Below, piece after piece: positions 9,528 to 18,593 of a stretch of DNA of 57,487 nt. The DNA comes from an uncultured Flavobacteriales bacterium (GTDB lineage Bacteria; Bacteroidota; Bacteroidia; Flavobacteriales_D; Sanyastnellaceae): NCBI GenBank assembly GCA_905480095.1, contig CAJQPF010000040.1, positions 1 through 57,487 of the forward strand, in the 5' to 3' direction. The position numbers and the translations under genes are program-made. The notes below the pieces were generated by a model that was not told the DNA's origin, did no database searches, and saw nothing but the letters and a program-made list of their open reading frames with translations. Positions within the stretch are counted from its first letter, which is position 1. Every line of letters starts with the position of its first letter.

Positions 9528-10001
9528 TCATTGACTTTTCTCTAGCCTAAAGCCTATATCAGTGACACCCGACAACGGATCTTGCCTCATTCCATGGACC
9601 ACTTTCAATCGGTATTTTCCATCTAGAGGAAACTCAAAATTCTCTTGGAACGACACCCTGTGATCAATGATATCACCTATGCCAGAACCATACCATCGGC
9701 CTCTTTCATCTGCAAGTTGACATGCCAGCGTATCTCGTCGTTGATTGCCATTGGGGAATGTGAAGTCAAGAAACAAATAGAGATTGGAATATGGATAGTC
9801 GGAATTATGACGTATATCTAAAAACGCATCATATTTCAAATCAAGATCCACGATATCCCATTCAAATGAAGCGTTGTCAATGGCGAACCAACCATCAGGG
9901 TCAATCTCTACAGCGCTATTTGATATGGGAAGGTCACCACAAGAATTAAAACATATTAGCCCAAGTGTGAGATAGAATATTGCTTTGGGGTGATGCAACA
10001 T
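9528..10001 (-). CDS. gldH: Gliding motility lipoprotein GldH
   Basis: A 157-residue lipoprotein with an N-terminal hydrophobic segment and Cys in CFNSCGD. The body matches the GldH family: IDNASFEWDIVDLDLKYDAFLDIRHNSDYPYSNLYLFLDF, then DTLACQLADERGRWYGSGIGDI and the closing KVVHGMRQDPLSGVTDIGFRLEK. GldH is an outer-membrane-associated factor needed for gliding or T9SS function in Flavobacteria; its exact role is not settled. It lies 2 nt after the PSP1/ricT-like gene, the usual Bacteroidota arrangement. The penicillin-binding protein gene that often follows gldH in relatives is absent here. Confidence 0.9.
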   Translation of the reverse strand: MLHHPKAIFYLTLGLICFNSCGDLPISNSAVEIDPDGWFAIDNASFEWDIVDLDLKYDAFLDIRHNSDYPYSNLYLFLDFTFPNGNQRRDTLACQLADERGRWYGSGIGDIIDHRVSFQENFEFPLDGKYRLKVVHGMRQDPLSGVTDIGFRLEKSQ

Positions 10002-10003
10002 GT

Positions 10004-11200
10004 TTACTTTGAAGATTTAGGTTTGGGGCTGCCTCTTCTATGGTCCTTTCTCTTATTTCGATTGCCGCCCATTTTCTTTCCCGCAGACCTAGACTTCTTT
10101 CTTTTTTTAACGTCAAAGCGAGTAAGGTCATCTTGACCGACAACATTGCTGTAAGTCTTTGAGACTGCATCAGGCAATTCTTGAATGGCAAATTGCGAGA
10201 GTGAATCAATGCGTTCACCCTTGTCAGATTTTGCAATCAGTTGTTTGGCTTGATCTAACGGAACAGGAACGGGCCCCCCACCTTTATCTCCAAGCTCCAA
10301 AAAGTAAACCACTCGTTTGAAAATGTCCATCTTAAAAATAACGGCTTTTCCTTTAGAGACTTGAATTTTTGTGTTGGGAGATGGAAAATCATTCACCGCT
10401 TCAACATATTGGTCCAACTCAAAGTTTAAACAACACTTTAATTTCCCACATTGCCCCGCCAATTTTACTGGGTTTAGGGCCATCTGCTGATATCGCGCTG
10501 AACTGGTGGATACAGATCTGAAATCAGTCAACCAAGTGGAACAACAAAGCTCCCTGCCACAAGATCCGATACCACCTACTCTTGCCGCCTCCTGACGGGC
10601 ACCTATTTGACGCATATCAACCCTTATGTTAAACGTTGCAGCGAGTTCTCGCACAAGCTCACGGAAATCTACGCGTTCCTCAGCGATGTAATAAAATGTC
10701 GCCTTTTTCTCATCGCCTTGGAATTCGACATCGGTCAGTTTCATAGGGATTTTGAGACGTTTTATAATCTCTCTTGACTTCAGCCGCGTTTCATCTTCTC
10801 TCTGCCTCGCACTTTGCCAAATCTCTATTTCTTCTTTCGTGGACTTATGAAGTATTTTCTTTACTTCGTGATCGTCTCTCACTTTTTTAATCGACATCTG
10901 TGTCCGAACCAATTCACCTGTTAGAGAAACGACTCCAACGTCAATGCCCGGATTTAAATCAATGGAAACAACATCTCCTACGTAATAAGTGTCTTTCGAT
11001 TTGCGTCTAAAAAAACCTTTTCGGTTGTTTTTAAATCGAACTTCAACGACATCAAATAGTGAAGTCCCTGCAGGGAGCGCAATGCCCTCAAGCCAATCAA
11101 ATGTAGTTTTCCCACCCGTACCACACGTTCCACAACTTCCGTTGTTTTTACAACCTTTCGGCAGACCATCGGCCCCTGAACTACAGCTACTACATCCCAT
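10004..11200 (-). CDS. PSP1 domain protein, RicT/YaaT family
   Basis: A 398-residue protein that begins with a Cys-rich segment typical of Bacteroidota members (MGCSSCSSGADGLPKGCKNNGSCGTCG). The PSP1 domain follows, with FFRRKSKDTYYVGDVVSIDLN, VDFRELVRELAATFNIRVDMRQIGARQEA and two cysteine clusters, GSCGRELCC and GQCGKLKCCLNFE. In the Bacillus homologue RicT, conserved cysteines help bind iron-sulfur clusters in a complex that affects RNase Y and mRNA maturation; the role in Bacteroidota is unknown. The C-terminus is Lys/Arg-rich (KKRKKSRSAGKKMGG...), which suggests RNA contact. It sits between holB and gldH, a conserved order. Confidence 0.88.
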   Translation of the reverse strand: MGCSSCSSGADGLPKGCKNNGSCGTCGTGGKTTFDWLEGIALPAGTSLFDVVEVRFKNNRKGFFRRKSKDTYYVGDVVSIDLNPGIDVGVVSLTGELVRTQMSIKKVRDDHEVKKILHKSTKEEIEIWQSARQREDETRLKSREIIKRLKIPMKLTDVEFQGDEKKATFYYIAEERVDFRELVRELAATFNIRVDMRQIGARQEAARVGGIGSCGRELCCSTWLTDFRSVSTSSARYQQMALNPVKLAGQCGKLKCCLNFELDQYVEAVNDFPSPNTKIQVSKGKAVIFKMDIFKRVVYFLELGDKGGGPVPVPLDQAKQLIAKSDKGERIDSLSQFAIQELPDAVSKTYSNVVGQDDLTRFDVKKRKKSRSAGKKMGGNRNKRKDHRRGSPKPKSSK

Positions 11201-11255
11201 CGTGCAACGAAGATACGTTTTTCACGTCCAGCATTTTGCCTTTGCTTCCTCTTTA

Positions 11256-12383
11256 TTAGATCTCTGTCCGTAATCGCATATGAACCTGAATACTCAGATC
11301 AAAAAAAACAACTTTGGCATTGACATTTCCAGAAATATCCTTGTGTGCATCTTCGAGTAAAGCACGCAATGAAACAACATTCTTCTCGTGAATGAATCTC
11401 TGAAATTTCGATATAAACACTGTTTCTCCTTTTGTTAATCGAATCAATGAATCTGCGCCGTAGTTGCCTAAAATACATTGACGTACCATATGTAAAGCAT
11501 AGGTTAAAAACCGCTTTTGTGATTCCCGACCAGGAGAAGCGAAATCGTTTGCCGCTTTTAGTAGTGCCACTCCATCGCGGGCCCAACAGGCACGCATCCA
11601 GGCAGAGAACAGTTCCAAATCAGGCGTTTCGTCTCCAGATTTAGAGAGTCGAACAGCAGCAGAGATATTTCCCTCTGTGACATGGGCCCACCCCAGTGCA
11701 CTCTCGGAGGAAATCCCCGCAACCTTCGCAATACCTTCCGCAGCTTCTGCGTCTGTAAGTCTTGGGATATGAATACGTTGAAGTCGGGACAGAATTGTGG
11801 GAAGAAGTCTGTCAGAATTTTGCGAAACAAATAAAATGACTGTTTTATCTGTGGGCTCTTCGATCAGTTTGAGCAATTTATTTGCGGTGTCAACGCGCAT
11901 CGTTTCTGGCAACCAGAAAATCAGAATTTTGAATCCGCCATAAAAAGACTTAAGGCCTAATTTTCGATTAATCTCAAGTGCTTCATCTACAGAAATAAAC
12001 AACTGTTTTTTATCTGCTCCGATTTTTGAAAGCCAATCCTCTAATCCAATATACCCCGACTCAAGCATGCACTCTCTCCAAAGTATTTGAAATGGGTCTG
12101 ACGTTGAGCGTCCACTTCCGTCTTTTTTGAAAAAGGGGAAGGTCCAATGCAGATCAGGATGTTGGAGGTTCAGATGTGCCTTACAGGAATCGCATATTCC
12201 ACAAGAGTCACTTTCTGATGGGTTTTCACAGTGTAAATATTGGGCATATGCTCTTGCAAGAGCGAGTGATCCAGAGCCCTCACTCCCATCAAAGAGTTGG
12301 GCATGAGCGATTTTGTGAGATCTCGCGCCTTCGCGTAGCAAAGAAGATATGTGGGTTTGGCCTAAAACCTCTGAAAACTGCAT
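11256..12383 (-). CDS. holB: DNA polymerase III subunit delta'
   Basis: A clamp-loader subunit of 375 residues from the preferred ATG at 12383 (MQFSEVLGQTHISSLL). The track start at 12410 is a TTG touching the stop of the upstream TonB receptor gene and would add nine residues unlike the family. Visible: the AAA+ N-terminal fold with a degenerate P-loop (FDGSEGSGSLALARAYAQYL), a Zn-binding Cys cluster (CENPSESDSCGICDSC), LLKLIEEPTDKTVILFVSQNSDRLLPTILSRLQRI with the SRC-like sensor segment, and a helical C-terminal collar domain. It probably works with DnaX and HolA to load the sliding clamp. The next gene is ricT-like, a pairing also seen in Firmicutes. Confidence 0.93.
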   Translation of the reverse strand: MQFSEVLGQTHISSLLREGARSHKIAHAQLFDGSEGSGSLALARAYAQYLHCENPSESDSCGICDSCKAHLNLQHPDLHWTFPFFKKDGSGRSTSDPFQILWRECMLESGYIGLEDWLSKIGADKKQLFISVDEALEINRKLGLKSFYGGFKILIFWLPETMRVDTANKLLKLIEEPTDKTVILFVSQNSDRLLPTILSRLQRIHIPRLTDAEAAEGIAKVAGISSESALGWAHVTEGNISAAVRLSKSGDETPDLELFSAWMRACWARDGVALLKAANDFASPGRESQKRFLTYALHMVRQCILGNYGADSLIRLTKGETVFISKFQRFIHEKNVVSLRALLEDAHKDISGNVNAKVVFFDLSIQVHMRLRTEI

Positions 12384-12410
12384 GGTGGCAAGGTAAGTCG
12401 TGACAGACAA

Positions 12411-14870
12411 TTAGAAGATGGCATGGAGCGTGAGATATGCACCACGACCAGGAGCGGAAATGCCTGATGCAAAAGATTTGTAGTGCAAATCGAAAATATT
12501 CGACACCCCTAACTGGAGATTAAGATTTGCATGCATTAGAATATGCGACTCTAGATTAAGTGTCCACCAAGAGGGCGTCCCGTGTCCTAAAGCCTCTTGA
12601 ATGTTGTCTGTACTCCCTGGACCGTAATCATCGATGTTTTTTGCCCCACTGTATAAAGCGTAAGCTTCTAGGGACCACTTGTTTTTTGAATAGGCCAGCG
12701 ATGTTTTTCCAAAAGTTGGGGGAATGTGCGCAAGAGGTGGATTGTTAGACTCCAAACTAAATCCCTTGGTAAAGTTCAGTGAAGTTTTAAAAGTAATGTG
12801 ATCCACAATGGGATAGCTCACTTCAAAAGTTGACCCTCTGATGATGGCGTTCCCGGAATTTTCATTGCGCTGAATTCTAGAAAACGCCCCATCAACCTCT
12901 AATGAATCTAATCCATCTAGCGTTGAATTAACGGGGGTAATTATTTCCGTCCAAAGGCTGACAAACCCAGCAATAGAAACGGATAAACCTGAAGATGGAT
13001 GTCGCCAAGTGATACTTTCATCAAGGCTATATAAATACTCCGCATTGAGCGAATCATTAGGCACAAGCACATATCCTCCTTTCTCTCTAACCTTTGCTGC
13101 ATCATCTATGTTTGGGTGTCTAAATCCGGATGACAGGGATGAAATAGACGACACATTTGCTCCCAAAGGTATCTCTGCGGCGATACTCCCAGTTAAAGCG
13201 CCATTTGCTGATTGTAATTCTGAAAAGGGCAACTGAAGAGACGCTGTGGGAAAGTATCTCGCGTCAAATGAAGTAAAGCTATATCTCAAACCGAAGTGAA
13301 ATTCTTTCTCCCCCAACGATCTCTTTGCAGAAGTAAACGCCCCAAACGTGCGCATGTTACTGCCTGCATTCGGGTATCTTGTCACAAGCGCACCTCCAAA
13401 GTCTGGGTCAACAATATCTAGCCCATCTGCGTGTTGGGCTTCGACAGTGGATTCAACCGCGTTTAATTGTCCATCAAATCCCGCTTCAAACTTCCAACCG
13501 TCACCCCTGAAAGGCGATGATTTCCAAATAGAAGACATGGACAGTACCTCAACTTTCTCTTCTTGCACCGTTCTAAAAGGAGATCCAAAGAGTCGTTTTA
13601 TACGAGATTCAGAAATCTTCTGAAAAGCAAAAGTGGTGTGGAGCGACCCGGGGATTCCCAAATACTGTTCCCAAGTGACAGCAGTCATGAGTCTTTCTTG
13701 AGGACCATAATTCCATTCTGCCCATCTTAAGCCATCTCCTGACAAGTCATTGATCTTATCAAACCTGGGGATGTTTGAGCTCTTACTGTACTGAACGTTG
13801 GTTTCAATGGCACCTCCCGGTATGCCCAATCTTAATTTATGCAAGAAGTCATTTTGCGTGTAACCTGTGGGACTTTGTTTTTTGGGGTCAGGGTTAGAAA
13901 TTAAGGAGTCTACGCCATTGATTCTTGTGGCGATGAATGGTACCAACCCCCATGTACTGTCACCGTGTGCGCGCCATGAACCCATAGATAAATCGCCAAA
14001 TTCTGATTGACTAAACGATATGACTGTCCCCCATCTGGGTCCTCCTGCCTCAGCTTTCGCATTAATATTGTAGGCGTTATTGACCGATCTATATTGTGCT
14101 GAAATCAATCCAGAATAACTTGGTTCAGAAGGATTGCTTCTGAACCGTGGTCGTTTTGTCTTAAAGTGGACGACTCCCCCTAATGCATCACTGCCAAACC
14201 TCACACTGTTTGGCCCCATAATCACTTGGATTTGTTCTAGGGTATTGGGGTCTACGGTAATTATATTCTGAAGATGGCCTGAACGGTAAATTGCATTATT
14301 CATCCGCACACCGTCCACAACCAAAAGCACTCTGTTTGCCTCGAAGCCTCTCAACACAGGTGACCCACCTCCTTGTTGACTTTGTTGCACGTGAATCTGA
14401 CCTGAACTCTGCAACAACTCCGCTGTATTGCCTGGTGGCAAACCATTTTCTATGGCCGAGGCACCGATTGAAGTGACCCTGTGTAACCCCAAATCATCTG
14501 CCGCATCGGGAACTATATTTGACAAGATCTGAACCTCTTCTAAACTGAATGGGCTCTCATCCATACGCAAGAATTTTCCGATGATTTCTCCTGGTAAAAT
14601 CATTCGCATTTCATATCCCATACTCCTAAACATCAACGTGTCCGATGGATTTCTTGTAGGAAGGGAAACAAGTCCATCCGCATCAGAGATCACCTGCTCC
14701 GACGTTGAAATATTCACAACCGATACAAAAGGGATCGGTATGGAACCGTTTACAACGCGAACCTCTTGAGCATAAACAGATGCAGACATTCCTACAGACA
14801 GCACCATAAAACCAAAGAATAACCTTAAGTTTGACGTCAGTCTAGTTTGAAAATATTGTCTCAAGTACAT
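12411..14870 (-). CDS. TonB-dependent outer-membrane receptor (haem-receptor-like plug)
   Basis: An 819-residue receptor with signal peptide (ending ASVYAQ), a short carboxypeptidase-like regulatory domain (VRVVNGSIPIPFVSVVNI...SLPTRNPSDTLMFRSMGYE), a plug domain (about 130-250: TAELLQSSGQIHVQQSQQGGGSPVLRGFEANRVLLVVDGVRMNNAIYRSG, then VIMGPNSVRFGSDALGGVVHF) and a 22-strand-type barrel ending in aromatic Phe (YLTLHAIF). The plug wording GGGSPVLRGFEANRVLLVVDGVRMNN resembles Bacteroidota haem/haemoglobin-type receptors, but substrate is not provable from sequence. The start overlaps the recO 3' end by 29 nt; a later ATG at 14807 would remove the overlap but shorten the signal peptide's n-region. 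Confidence 0.93.
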   Translation of the reverse strand: MYLRQYFQTRLTSNLRLFFGFMVLSVGMSASVYAQEVRVVNGSIPIPFVSVVNISTSEQVISDADGLVSLPTRNPSDTLMFRSMGYEMRMILPGEIIGKFLRMDESPFSLEEVQILSNIVPDAADDLGLHRVTSIGASAIENGLPPGNTAELLQSSGQIHVQQSQQGGGSPVLRGFEANRVLLVVDGVRMNNAIYRSGHLQNIITVDPNTLEQIQVIMGPNSVRFGSDALGGVVHFKTKRPRFRSNPSEPSYSGLISAQYRSVNNAYNINAKAEAGGPRWGTVISFSQSEFGDLSMGSWRAHGDSTWGLVPFIATRINGVDSLISNPDPKKQSPTGYTQNDFLHKLRLGIPGGAIETNVQYSKSSNIPRFDKINDLSGDGLRWAEWNYGPQERLMTAVTWEQYLGIPGSLHTTFAFQKISESRIKRLFGSPFRTVQEEKVEVLSMSSIWKSSPFRGDGWKFEAGFDGQLNAVESTVEAQHADGLDIVDPDFGGALVTRYPNAGSNMRTFGAFTSAKRSLGEKEFHFGLRYSFTSFDARYFPTASLQLPFSELQSANGALTGSIAAEIPLGANVSSISSLSSGFRHPNIDDAAKVREKGGYVLVPNDSLNAEYLYSLDESITWRHPSSGLSVSIAGFVSLWTEIITPVNSTLDGLDSLEVDGAFSRIQRNENSGNAIIRGSTFEVSYPIVDHITFKTSLNFTKGFSLESNNPPLAHIPPTFGKTSLAYSKNKWSLEAYALYSGAKNIDDYGPGSTDNIQEALGHGTPSWWTLNLESHILMHANLNLQLGVSNIFDLHYKSFASGISAPGRGAYLTLHAIF

Positions 14871-15579
14871 CGTAACATTTTATTTTTCTAAGACCTGCAT
14901 GGTGCAGTTGGATAAACATCACCATCCCTAACAAAAGTTCTTTTTTGTCTGATTTCTCTAGTCTTAACTCCCGCATCATATCAAACTTCATGCCCGGAAT
15001 ACCCATCATTTTTTTCACAAGACTTGACTTTAAATAATGTGACTCTTTCGAGAGGTTCATTTGGACACCTGACCATTCGCCAGAATCTAGATTCAAGCTC
15101 CCTGATGATATCGATGAGACATCATCAAGTTCTTCGGGCATTAATCCCAAAATTTGCACCAAATTCGCCAAAAAATAGATGTGAAGATTGGCCACTGAAT
15201 CTTCTGTTTCTAACAATTCCACAGTTTCCCAAACCAGCTTAAAGACCTCAGGCATAGGTGCGTCCTCAGAAATTGATTTATCTAGCACTTCAGCGATGAA
15301 AAATGCAACCGCTGACCTTCTGGCATCACTTAGGATATGAATGGCTGGCAATGCCCTTGATGCTTCTGAAAAAGTCCCCAAACCGTCTTGCTTTTTCCTT
15401 CTGAAATTTGCAAGCTCCACAGCAGAGAGGGGATGCCATATCGCTTTGGGAGATTTCTTCCCCGTCCTGACCCACAAAGGAATCATTCCCTGACCTTCAG
15501 ACAACACCCGCACCACCCTGCTCGTATCGTTATATGGAATGCTCCCAATCACGATCGCTTTGATGGTTGAAGCGTTCAA
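14842..15579 (-). CDS. recO: DNA repair protein RecO (TTG start)
   Basis: A 245-residue recombination mediator that with RecF/RecR loads RecA on SSB-coated DNA. The N-terminal OB-fold is recognisable (TIKAIVIGSIPYNDTSRVVRVLSEGQGMIPLWVRTGKKSP, PLSAVELANFRRKKQDGLGTFSEASR), followed by the helical C-terminal domain (DARRSAVAFFIAEVLDKSI). The only usable start that keeps the first OB strand is TTG at 15579, one base after the ispG TAA, so translation is probably coupled to ispG. No zinc cysteines are seen. Its 3' end overlaps the TonB receptor gene by 29 nt. Confidence 0.9.
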   Translation of the reverse strand: MNASTIKAIVIGSIPYNDTSRVVRVLSEGQGMIPLWVRTGKKSPKAIWHPLSAVELANFRRKKQDGLGTFSEASRALPAIHILSDARRSAVAFFIAEVLDKSISEDAPMPEVFKLVWETVELLETEDSVANLHIYFLANLVQILGLMPEELDDVSSISSGSLNLDSGEWSGVQMNLSKESHYLKSSLVKKMMGIPGMKFDMMRELRLEKSDKKELLLGMVMFIQLHHAGLRKIKCYDVLETIFSN

Positions 15580-15580
15580 G

Positions 15581-17569
15581 TTATTTAGAAATATCGGTAG
15601 GTTCTACCCAATCTCCCTCACCCTTGATTAGTTCAATTAATTCCTTCACGCCCTCCGCTTCAGATACGTTCTTTTTCACAACGACTCTCTCTCTGTAGAG
15701 CGTGATTTTCCCTGGGCCCGTCCCGACATAACCATAATCTGCATCTGCCATCTCACCAGGGCCATTCACGATGCAGCCCATAATTCCAATTTTAAGACCT
15801 TTAAGGTGACCCGTTGCATTTCGGATTTTGGCCGTGGTTTCTTCCAAATCAAAGAGCGTTCTTCCGCAGCTCGGACAAGAGATGTATTCAGTTTTTGAAA
15901 TTCTTGTTCTCGTGGCCTGCAAAATGCCAAATGCCAAGTTGTTTCTATCTACCAAACTCACGCCTTCCCCGTCCACCCAAACGCCATCACCTAATCCATC
16001 AATCAACACTCCGCCCAAATCTGTCGACTGAAATAACGTGAATTGTTCTTTATCTAAGCCATCAAGTTTTCTGTGAAGAATCACAGGAACTTTACTCTCC
16101 AATTCATCGAGCCTCATGACAGAAGTCCTCAAATCAATCATGGCATTGATTTGATTGGTCTCAAGAATCAGAACGACATCTCCTTTTCTGAAACTGTCTA
16201 TCAAATCCTTGGTCAAATCCTTTCTTTGGACGCGTATAAAGTGAATGACACCCTTTTCCTGCAACAAACCGTCACGCCAAGAGCCTCCTTGATTCCATTC
16301 ATCAATGGACCAAACTGGATAATGTCTTTCCACGTCATCTATGCCACGCGCCTTTTTTTCCCAATCTGCGCCATTCATTAAAACCATAAGCGTCCCCGGC
16401 AGCTTAAACGGGACAACTTGCGAATCTGTAAATATGGCATCACAGGCAGTGTCCAAAATATTCCACTTGTCATCCACAACAGAGTATCTATATCCCGCCC
16501 CCATCAGATTGATCGGCGCAAGTGATGCTTTGTTGGTCATCGTTTGTAGAACAATGGGGACACTTTTCCCTCCGATTGTCCCTACCCCGTCTGTTTCCCT
16601 ACGTGTATAATTAAACGGATCGACCGAAATCGCTACAGGTTCTATATCGTGAATCCCTTCCGATGTCTGGCGGTTTTTATATTTATCGACGAGAACTCGG
16701 GCAACAGGAAGCTCGTTCTCAGGGGCCTCTGTTAACGAAACTCGGATTGTATCCCCGATTCCATCTTCAAGCAATGTCCCTATTCCAACCGCTGACTTAA
16801 TTCGACCATCCTCACCATCTCCAGCCTCTGTAACGCCAAGGTGCAAAGGGTAATTCATCCCTTCCTCTCCCATGCGTTTCACGAGAAGTCGATACGCCTG
16901 CACCATCACAATCGTATTCGAAGATTTCATCGAAATGACCATGTCATAGAATTCACACGATTCTGCGATTCTTAAAAACTCAAGCGCACTCTCAACCATT
17001 CCTAATGGCGTATCGCCATATCGGCTTGTAATCCTGTCAGAAAGTGATCCATGATTCGTCCCTATTCGAATCACGCGCTTCAGCTCTTTACATTTCAGAA
17101 CGAGCGGCGTAAACTTTTCTTTGATTCGCTCGAGCTCTTGCGCATAAGATATATCCGTGTATTCGTGGTGGTCAAATTTCTTTTTATCTGCATAATTCCC
17201 AGGATTAACCCTCACCTTTTCGACAAAATCTGCAGCACGCAATGCGGCGTTTGGGGTGAAGTGGATATCCGCAACAATGGGCGTGTCATGCCCTTGCTTT
17301 CTCAAGTCCTTGGAGATGTGTTCCAAAGCATCTGAATCCTTGATGCTTGGCGCAGTTAACCGTACGAGTTCGCTTCCCGCATTAATCATGCTGACGCATT
17401 GCGCCACACTCGCTGAAACATCTTGCGTATTTGTGGTCGTCATCGACTGAATGCGTATCGGCGCATCGCCACCTAACGTCAAATCACCAATACGTACTTC
17501 TCTCGAGCATCTTCTCAGATAGGCAAAAGGAGAGGGCGTATAACTATACGCTGAGCTTGATTTAGGCAT
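15581..17569 (-). CDS. ispG: (E)-4-hydroxy-3-methylbut-2-enyl-diphosphate synthase, long form
   Basis: A [4Fe-4S] enzyme of the MEP pathway converting MEcPP to HMBPP. From the ATG at 17569 it is 662 residues; the track start at 17596 is a TTG inside lspA and is less likely. The N-terminal TIM barrel (REVRIGDLTLGGDAPIRIQSMTTTNTQDV, VRVNPGNYADKK, RIGTNHGSLSDRI) is separated from the C-terminal iron-sulfur domain (CPSCGRTLFDLEE ... GIMGCIVNGPGEMADADYGYVGTGPGKI) by a large insert of roughly 280 residues. This long three-domain form is normal for Bacteroidota, Chlamydiae and plants, unlike the ~370-residue E. coli enzyme. It works in the same pathway as dxs at 463-2427. It overlaps lspA by 8 nt. 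Confidence 0.96.
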   Translation of the reverse strand: MPKSSSAYSYTPSPFAYLRRCSREVRIGDLTLGGDAPIRIQSMTTTNTQDVSASVAQCVSMINAGSELVRLTAPSIKDSDALEHISKDLRKQGHDTPIVADIHFTPNAALRAADFVEKVRVNPGNYADKKKFDHHEYTDISYAQELERIKEKFTPLVLKCKELKRVIRIGTNHGSLSDRITSRYGDTPLGMVESALEFLRIAESCEFYDMVISMKSSNTIVMVQAYRLLVKRMGEEGMNYPLHLGVTEAGDGEDGRIKSAVGIGTLLEDGIGDTIRVSLTEAPENELPVARVLVDKYKNRQTSEGIHDIEPVAISVDPFNYTRRETDGVGTIGGKSVPIVLQTMTNKASLAPINLMGAGYRYSVVDDKWNILDTACDAIFTDSQVVPFKLPGTLMVLMNGADWEKKARGIDDVERHYPVWSIDEWNQGGSWRDGLLQEKGVIHFIRVQRKDLTKDLIDSFRKGDVVLILETNQINAMIDLRTSVMRLDELESKVPVILHRKLDGLDKEQFTLFQSTDLGGVLIDGLGDGVWVDGEGVSLVDRNNLAFGILQATRTRISKTEYISCPSCGRTLFDLEETTAKIRNATGHLKGLKIGIMGCIVNGPGEMADADYGYVGTGPGKITLYRERVVVKKNVSEAEGVKELIELIKGEGDWVEPTDISK

Positions 17570-18188
17570 CTTCGCTTGATTGAGATGTGCTTGCAAAAAA
17601 CGTCTTCTGATTCAGAATAATCCAAATTACAGCGATTGAAATCGAGGCATCGGCCACGTTCCAAATGGGTGGAAACACTTCTGCGCCTGCCATCATTTGC
17701 GGCATCCAAGATGGCCAGGTAACAGTGAAGTGGAACATATCTACAACGTTCGCCATAAGCCACGGTGCATATCCATCTTCCATTCCAAAATGGGCCACAG
17801 TCCCCCATCCCGAATGAGAGAATAAGCGCCCATACACTGCACTGTCAATAATGTTTCCTATTGCACCTGCCCAGATCATGGAGATACTGACCAAAAGACC
17901 TGGGTGGGATTTTCTTTCGATGAGTTTATATAAATAAACCCCAATTCCGACAGAAGCAATGAGACGAAAACTCGTTAAAAGGAGTTTCCCAGCAACTCCA
18001 GGAAGTGCCCAACCAAAGGCCATCCCATCATTTTCGATAAATTGGAATTCAATAAGACCAGGAATAATATCGACGCGCTCACCAATTGTGAAGTTGAGCT
18101 TGATATATATTTTCAGGAGTTGATCTATGAGCAGAAGAGGCACTACAATCAGTAGCGGAAAGGCCCATCCGAAAATTTGTTTTCGCAT
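17562..18188 (-). CDS. lspA: Lipoprotein signal peptidase (signal peptidase II)
   Basis: A 208-residue inner-membrane aspartyl protease that cleaves prolipoproteins before the lipidated Cys. Four hydrophobic membrane segments are visible, with the family motifs IDQLLKIYIK, IENDGMAFGW, GNIIDSAVYGRLF (first catalytic Asp) and FPPIWNVADASISIAV (second catalytic Asp). The loop between them carries VVDMFHFTVTWPSWMPQMMAGAEVFPP, normal for Bacteroidota. The gene lies 21 nt after the dksA-like gene, in the common ileS-dksA-lspA order. Its likely clients in this window include GldH, the 5912-6820 lipoprotein and the 28590-28733 small lipoprotein. Confidence 0.95.
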   Translation of the reverse strand: MRKQIFGWAFPLLIVVPLLLIDQLLKIYIKLNFTIGERVDIIPGLIEFQFIENDGMAFGWALPGVAGKLLLTSFRLIASVGIGVYLYKLIERKSHPGLLVSISMIWAGAIGNIIDSAVYGRLFSHSGWGTVAHFGMEDGYAPWLMANVVDMFHFTVTWPSWMPQMMAGAEVFPPIWNVADASISIAVIWIILNQKTFFASTSQSSEDA

Positions 18189-18209
18189 CTCAGCGTAGAA
18201 TATCTTCGG

Positions 18210-18581
18210 TTATTGTCTTTGCTTAGCTTCCATAGAAAGGGTCGCGTGCGGTACCAGTCGAAGGCGTTCTTTTGGAATTAACTTCCCTGTAACGCGGCAA
18301 ATACCATATGTTTTATTCTTAATTCTAAGAAGCGCATTCTGAAGATTTTGGATAAATTTTTCCTGTCTTGCAGCCAAAGCAGCCGTTTCCTCTCGACTCA
18401 TTGTTTCAGATCCGTCTTCCATCATTTTAAATGTTGGAGCAGTATCCTCTGTTGTGTTGTCGTCTTTATGCGACATCGAAGCACGCAACTGATCTAAATC
18501 CTCTTGGGCAAGTGCCAATTTATTTATAATTAGTTCCTTGAATTCATTAAGATCTGCTTCAGAGTATTTTGTTTCTGCCAT
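18210..18581 (-). CDS. TraR/DksA family protein without the zinc cysteine cluster
   Basis: A 123-residue protein with a coiled-coil N-terminal half (LNEFKELIINKLALAQEDLDQLRASM) and the C-terminal DksA/TraR segment YGICRVTGKLIPKERLRLVPHATLSMEAKQRQ. The usual four-cysteine zinc finger is reduced to a single Cys, a variant that is common in Bacteroidota. DksA-family proteins bind in the secondary channel of RNA polymerase and adjust rRNA and stringent-response transcription; whether this zinc-less form does so is inferred. Position between ileS and lspA is conserved in the phylum. Confidence 0.9.
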   Translation of the reverse strand: MAETKYSEADLNEFKELIINKLALAQEDLDQLRASMSHKDDNTTEDTAPTFKMMEDGSETMSREETAALAARQEKFIQNLQNALLRIKNKTYGICRVTGKLIPKERLRLVPHATLSMEAKQRQ

Positions 18582-18593
18582 AATACCAGCTTT

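Noticed and set aside
12384-12410. Upstream TTG start for holB
   Set aside because: It adds MSVTTYLAT before the family-typical MQFSEVLGQ start.
17570-17596. Upstream TTG start for ispG
   Set aside because: It deepens the overlap with lspA and adds residues with no family support; ATG 17569 fits.
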